DNA of 64,000 nucleotides from Pseudomonas sp. LB-090624. Lineage in GTDB: Bacteria > Pseudomonadota > Gammaproteobacteria > Pseudomonadales > Pseudomonadaceae. Positions 60,207 to 64,000 of the stretch are shown here, piece after piece (the stretch's first letter is position 1; each line of letters opens with the position of its first letter). The translations under genes and the position numbers were made by a program. The stretch covers positions 124,001 through 188,000 of the forward strand of contig NZ_QJRL01000002.1 of NCBI RefSeq assembly GCF_003205205.1. Direction: 5' to 3'. The notes under the pieces were generated by a model. The model ran no database searches, was not told the origin of the DNA, and saw only the letters and a program-made list of their open reading frames with translations.

Positions 60207-62437
60207 CCATGCCGCTATCTTCCCTGTTCCCCCACCTCACACTGCGGGCGCCTTTGCTCGGACTGGGTGTCGCCATCAGCCTCGCGGGCTGCGCCCTGCC
60301 CGGGCAAGACCTGCACAGTGACCCTGCTCTGCTGCAGCAAGCACTTGAAGGTGCCGGTGCCCCGGCCCCGGCGAGCCAACCGAATGATACGCCTCCAGCA
60401 CCAGCAGCGAGCGCTGCACCGAGTCGGCAGATCATCCAGGGCAACCAGCGCTTCACCCGTGCTGCGAGCCGGCCGGCCGCGACCGCTGGCAACGACCAAG
60501 GCGATATCGTCTTCAACTTCACCGATCAGCCGATCGAGGCGGTGATCAACAGCGTGATGGGCGACCTGCTGCATGAGAACTACAGCATCAGCCAGGGCGT
60601 GAAAGGCAGCGTCAGCTTCTCCACCTCTAAACCGGTGAACAAGCAGCAGGCGCTTTCGATTCTGGAGACCCTGCTGTCCTGGACGGACAACGCCATGATC
60701 CGCCAGGGCGAGCGCTACGTGATCCTGCCCGCCGACAAGGCCGTTGCCGGCAAGCTGGTCCCGGAAGCCGCTGTGGCGCAGCCACCCGTAGGCCTCGCTG
60801 CACGCCTGTTCACCTTGCGTTACATCGGTGCCAACGAAATGCAGAAGCTGCTGCAGCCGTTCGTGCGCGACAATGCCTTCCTGCTGGTGGACCCGGCACG
60901 CAACGTCATCAGCTTGGCCGGCACCCCGGAGGAGTTGGCCAACTATCAGGACACCATCGACACCTTCGACGTCGACTGGCTCAAAGGCATGTCGATAGGC
61001 GTGTACGGCCTGCAACGCGCCTCGGTGGCCGAACTGATGCCGCAGTTGCAGAAGCTGTTCGGCCCGGACAGCGGCATGCCGTTGTCCGACATGGTCAAGT
61101 TCATGCCCAACGAACGTACCAACTCGATCGTCGCCATCTCCTCGCAGCCGCAATACCTGCAGGAGGTCGGCGACTGGATCCGCACCATCGACGAAGGGGG
61201 CGGCAACGAGCCGCAACTCTTCGTTTACGACGTGCGGAATATGAAAGCCGCCGACCTGGCGCGCTACCTGCGCCAGATCTACGGCTCGGGAAAGGTCAGC
61301 GACGATACGCCGGCCAAGGTCGCCCCAGGCCTGAAGACCACCAGCTTGACCTCGCTGAACGGGACTGGCACCCAAGGCCTGAACGGTAACGGCATGAGCG
61401 CACGAGTGAGCCAGGCCGATGACGAACAGAGCGAAGCCTATGACGAGCCCGCGGAACAGGGCGGCGACAGCGAGACGGGCAGCGTTGCCGCCGAAGCGGG
61501 CGAAGACGGTGCCAAGCGCCTGGAAGAAACCGTGCGTATCACCGCGCAGAAAAGCAGCAACCAACTGCTGGTGCGTACCCGCCCTGCCCAGTGGAAAGAG
61601 ATCGAAGCCGCGATCAAGCGCCTGGACAGCCCCCCCATGCAGGTGCAGATAGAAACCCGCATCCTCGAGGTCAAGCTCACGGGGGATCTCGACCAGGGCG
61701 TGCAGTGGTATTTAGGCCGCCTGGCTGGCAACTCGTCCAGCACCACCGTGGCCAACGAAAGCGGCAGCCAGGGTGCGCTGGGCGCGGGTGGCGTGGCACT
61801 GGGCAGCAGTTCGATGTTCTACTCGTTCGTCAGCAGCAACCTTCAAGTGGCCCTGCGGGCCCTGGAGACCCGTGGCCTGACTCAAGTGCTGTCGGCACCA
61901 TCGCTGGTGGTGCTGAACAACCAGCAGGCGCAGATCCAGGTCGGCGACAACATCCCGATCAGCCAGACCACCGTTAACACCAGCAACTCCGACACCACCC
62001 TGAGCAGCGTCGAGTACGTGCAGACCGGGGTCATTCTCGACGTGGTGCCACGAATCAACCCCGGCGGGCTGGTGTACATGGACATCCAGCAACAGGTAAG
62101 CGACGCCGATGACAGCGCGGTGACCACCACCCAGCCCAACCCGCGCATCTCCAGCCGCGCGGTGTCGACCCAGGTGGCGGTGCAGAGCGGCCAGACAGTG
62201 CTGCTCGGCGGCCTGATCAAGCAGGACAACACTCAGTCGGACACCCGCGTCCCGGGGCTGTCGCGCATTCCCGGCCTGGGCTGGCTGTTTGGCAGCAGCT
62301 CCAAGAGCCGTGACCGCACTGAGCTGATCGTGCTGATCACCCCGAAGGTCGTCAACAACCCGGAGCAAGCGCGCCAGGTCACAGCCGATTACCGTCAGCA
62401 GATGCAACTGCTGAAGGCCCAGGTGACCGGCTCATGA
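60203..62437 (+). CDS. gspD: GspD, outer-membrane secretin (lipoprotein)
   Basis: The protein has 744 residues. A lipobox SLAGC is near residue 28, so it is probably lipid-anchored and may not need a separate pilotin. N0-N3 domains are visible (VFNFTDQPIEAVINSVMGDL, LAARLFTLRYIGANEMQKLL). An acidic Asp/Glu-rich linker at about 400-440 precedes N3. The C-terminal secretin domain contains VPRINPGGLVYMDIQQQVSD and TVLLGGLIKQDN, and ends with RDRTELIVLITPKVV. It is placed last in the operon, unlike the usual gspC-gspD opening. Confidence 0.9.
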   Translation: MTMPLSSLFPHLTLRAPLLGLGVAISLAGCALPGQDLHSDPALLQQALEGAGAPAPASQPNDTPPAPAASAAPSRQIIQGNQRFTRAASRPAATAGNDQGDIVFNFTDQPIEAVINSVMGDLLHENYSISQGVKGSVSFSTSKPVNKQQALSILETLLSWTDNAMIRQGERYVILPADKAVAGKLVPEAAVAQPPVGLAARLFTLRYIGANEMQKLLQPFVRDNAFLLVDPARNVISLAGTPEELANYQDTIDTFDVDWLKGMSIGVYGLQRASVAELMPQLQKLFGPDSGMPLSDMVKFMPNERTNSIVAISSQPQYLQEVGDWIRTIDEGGGNEPQLFVYDVRNMKAADLARYLRQIYGSGKVSDDTPAKVAPGLKTTSLTSLNGTGTQGLNGNGMSARVSQADDEQSEAYDEPAEQGGDSETGSVAAEAGEDGAKRLEETVRITAQKSSNQLLVRTRPAQWKEIEAAIKRLDSPPMQVQIETRILEVKLTGDLDQGVQWYLGRLAGNSSSTTVANESGSQGALGAGGVALGSSSMFYSFVSSNLQVALRALETRGLTQVLSAPSLVVLNNQQAQIQVGDNIPISQTTVNTSNSDTTLSSVEYVQTGVILDVVPRINPGGLVYMDIQQQVSDADDSAVTTTQPNPRISSRAVSTQVAVQSGQTVLLGGLIKQDNTQSDTRVPGLSRIPGLGWLFGSSSKSRDRTELIVLITPKVVNNPEQARQVTADYRQQMQLLKAQVTGS

Positions 62438-62598
62438 TAGTGCAACTGCCAGAGCCGACGTTGACGCTCAGCGGGTCTTCGCTGGCGATCCGACGTATCG
62501 TGTTTCGCTCCCCCTTGGCAGGCACCCTCCTCCTCGGGTCAAGAGCGCCGCTGAACATGATCAGCCGCCTCTGCTTCGGCAGATTGTGGACATCCCGC

Positions 62599-63294
62599 TC
62601 ATATCACTTTTACCGCACGGCCAATGAATTTCACCGGCCCCGTCGGCCGTCCGGTAGGTGAACCGCCAGATCTCTCCAGCGTCAGCTCGAACAACTGGTT
62701 GGCCTCCAACGGTGGCAGGCTCTGAAGCGGAACACGGTAGGGTTCACCAGGGTTGACCAGACCTAGCGAAACCGGTGCGCCCCACTGCTCGCCCTTGGTC
62801 CAGAACTGCAGGGCCATGCCTTCGGGGACGGCATCCTTGCCAAGCGGGATCAACTCGATCGTGCGGCTATCGCTGGTCTGCACCACCCAGCCGGGCGCCT
62901 GGCTGCTCGGCGCCACCAGCACCACCACGAATTCAGTGGCTGGCGGGGGGGCGGTTAGCAAGGTAAACGCCAGCAACACGCTTGCAGCCAACCCCGCAGC
63001 ACTTAACCCTTGCCACAGGCCGAGGCGCTGCCACCACTTGCCCGGGTGCTGCTGTTGTGCAGCCAGTTCATTCAGGCTGCGCTGGATTCGGCCCCATAGG
63101 CGGGCGCTCGGTGGCTGCGGCGCTGCCAGTGCGGTCAGCTCCAGCAAGCGTGCCTCCCAGGCATCCACCGCGGCGCGCAATGAAAGGTCGGTGCGCAGGC
63201 GTTCGGTTACTGCGGCGTGTTGCTCCGGCGACAATGTCCCCAGTACGAACTCGCCAGCCAGGGTGTCCAGTGCTTCGGCAGTATCCGGCTTCAT
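62599..63294 (-). CDS. Anti-sigma factor, RskA-like
   Basis: The protein has 231 residues from ATG 63294, overlapping the sigma gene by ATGA. The N-terminal cytoplasmic domain is helical (AEALDTLAGEFVLGTLSPEQH to DAWEARLLEL). One membrane helix is at about 102-122 (GLSAAGLAASVLLAFTLLTA). The periplasmic part with VVLVAPSSQAPGWVVQT and LQSLPPLEANQLFELTLE is the RskA C-terminal domain. It would hold the partner sigma factor until a signal triggers release. No zinc-binding HxxxCxxC is present. Confidence 0.83.
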   Translation of the reverse strand: MKPDTAEALDTLAGEFVLGTLSPEQHAAVTERLRTDLSLRAAVDAWEARLLELTALAAPQPPSARLWGRIQRSLNELAAQQQHPGKWWQRLGLWQGLSAAGLAASVLLAFTLLTAPPPATEFVVVLVAPSSQAPGWVVQTSDSRTIELIPLGKDAVPEGMALQFWTKGEQWGAPVSLGLVNPGEPYRVPLQSLPPLEANQLFELTLERSGGSPTGRPTGPVKFIGRAVKVI

Positions 63295-63923
63295 TCCAGG
63301 CACTCCCGCAGCGCCTTCAGGCTGCGCTTGATCCAGGCCTTGACGGTGCCCAATGGCGCGCCCAACAGCCCAGCGATTTCGGCGTGGCTGCAGCCGTCCA
63401 CATAGGCGTGCAGGATGCAACGCTGTGGTGCGGGTTGCAATTGTTCGAGGCAACGGTAGATTTTCGCCGAGCCCGACCAGAGGTCAATGTCATCGAGCGC
63501 CCCGTGCAGTGCTGGCGCAGTGTCGATGTCGGCGTCATCCAGCACGGTTTCGCGGCGAGTGTCGCGGATGGTATTCAGTGCCAGGTGGCGCGTGATGCTG
63601 TAGATCCAGCCTCGCGCCGAGCCGCGCGCCGGGTCGTAGCTGGCAGCGCGGGTCCATATGCGAATCATCGCATCGTGGACAATGTCTTCTGCGGTGGCGT
63701 CATCACGCGCGATGCGCCGGGCAACCCCCAGCAGGCGCGCGCCCTCATGATCGTAGAGCGCCTGCAGGGCCCGCCGGTCACCCTGTGCACAGGCCAGCAG
63801 GCAGCGATGGAAGTCGAAGGGGGCGACGGGCGAATTCAACGTGTGCGGCTTCCTTGTGTCATGCCAGGTACCCCGGCCATCCAGCCGGGGGGCTTGCCGA
63901 TGAGCGTAGATGAACGATTGCAA
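63291..63923 (-). CDS. ECF sigma factor, SigK/RpoE type
   Basis: The protein has up to 210 residues. The start is uncertain: ATG 63923, or TTG 63839 behind AAGGA, which fits the family length better. Region 2 has ATAEDIVHDAMIRIWTRA and the RGWIYSITRHLALN segment. Region 4 has CSHAEIAGLLGAPLGTVKAWIKR, the -35-binding helix-turn-helix. It is coupled with the anti-sigma gene downstream. The regulon is unknown; the gene upstream at the window edge may be part of the same operon. Confidence 0.85.
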   Translation of the reverse strand: MQSFIYAHRQAPRLDGRGTWHDTRKPHTLNSPVAPFDFHRCLLACAQGDRRALQALYDHEGARLLGVARRIARDDATAEDIVHDAMIRIWTRAASYDPARGSARGWIYSITRHLALNTIRDTRRETVLDDADIDTAPALHGALDDIDLWSGSAKIYRCLEQLQPAPQRCILHAYVDGCSHAEIAGLLGAPLGTVKAWIKRSLKALRECLE

Positions 63924-63943
63924 GACGTCTGCCCGAATGCGCT

Positions 63944-64000
63944 TTACCTGGTGGTCCAGAACACATAGTCGGCCTGGTACTGGACGACCTGCCTGGCCCC
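63944..64000 (-). CDS. C-terminal end of an unidentified gene
   Basis: Reading the minus strand from the window edge gives an open frame of 17-18 codons ending in ADYVFWTTR and a TAA at 63946-63944. It stops 20 bases before the longest sigma start, so it is probably in the same operon. The fragment is too short to name a family. Confidence 0.35.
   Translation of the reverse strand, partial: GARQVVQYQADYVFWTTR

Noticed and set aside
60215..61564. A 449-codon minus-strand frame inside gspD
   Set aside because: It is antisense to a certain secretin gene, with no ribosome-binding site or recognisable motif.
62434..62661. A 75-codon + frame after gspD
   Set aside because: It overlaps the gspD stop and the 3' end of the anti-sigma gene and looks non-coding.
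1..64000. CRISPR arrays, tRNA or rRNA genes, prophage
   Set aside because: I saw no regularly spaced direct repeats, no tRNA cloverleaf or CCA end, no rRNA signature, and no integrase, capsid or tail genes.

Overview
The window reads as a chromosomal segment of a high-GC gammaproteobacterium of the Pseudomonas putida group. Protein families, codon bias and gene order from about 6.8 to 37.5 kb match what I recall from memory of the P. putida ped (quinoprotein alcohol dehydrogenase) region followed by pstSCAB. No rRNA, tRNA, CRISPR array, transposase or phage gene was recognised.

Layout. 1-2.3 kb: the start of an MHS-type MFS transporter, a divergent porin and a LysR remnant, apparently a decaying uptake locus. 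2.3-6.3 kb: peroxiredoxin, a small Cys-rich protein, the mesX-mesD methionine synthase pair behind a MetR-like box, and a membrane protein. 6.8-32 kb: a large alcohol/aldehyde oxidation region. It holds the lanthanide-type PedH and calcium-type PedE PQQ dehydrogenases, cytochrome c PedF, a quinoprotein relay set (metallohydrolase, SoxYZ-like carrier, solute-binding protein), aldehyde dehydrogenase, an iron alcohol dehydrogenase of ErcA type, extra pqqA and pqqD copies, a PQQ-associated ABC system with a beta-propeller and a CXXCW protein, a pentapeptide protein, a porin, a FIST protein, and three sensor kinases with two LuxR-type regulators.

32-37.5 kb: a Fic-like/HAD gene pair and the phosphate operon pstSCAB with a probable Pho box. 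37.5-49 kb: small basic proteins, an NepI-like MFS exporter, an alpha/beta hydrolase, an aminotransferase, a PEP-mutase-superfamily enzyme, the tartrate/fumarate dehydratase pair with DctA and a LysR regulator, and a MATE exporter with a TetR regulator. 49-64 kb: a secreted GH3 glycosidase with a PA14 domain, an AT-rich divergent region, a complete-looking type II secretion operon gspEFGHIJKLM-N/C-D, and an anti-sigma/ECF sigma pair.

How the parts work together. PedE and PedH oxidise alcohols in the periplasm and pass electrons to PedF. The resulting aldehydes are taken by the NAD aldehyde dehydrogenase. The extra pqqA/pqqD genes plausibly raise PQQ supply. Two regulatory patterns stand out. 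A 17-bp palindrome (CCGGGAA-N3-TTCCCGG) lies upstream of only pedE and pedH, as far as I could see by eye. Paired CTTTGG/CCTTGG sites, 22-23 bp apart, lie upstream of at least six transcription units of the region.
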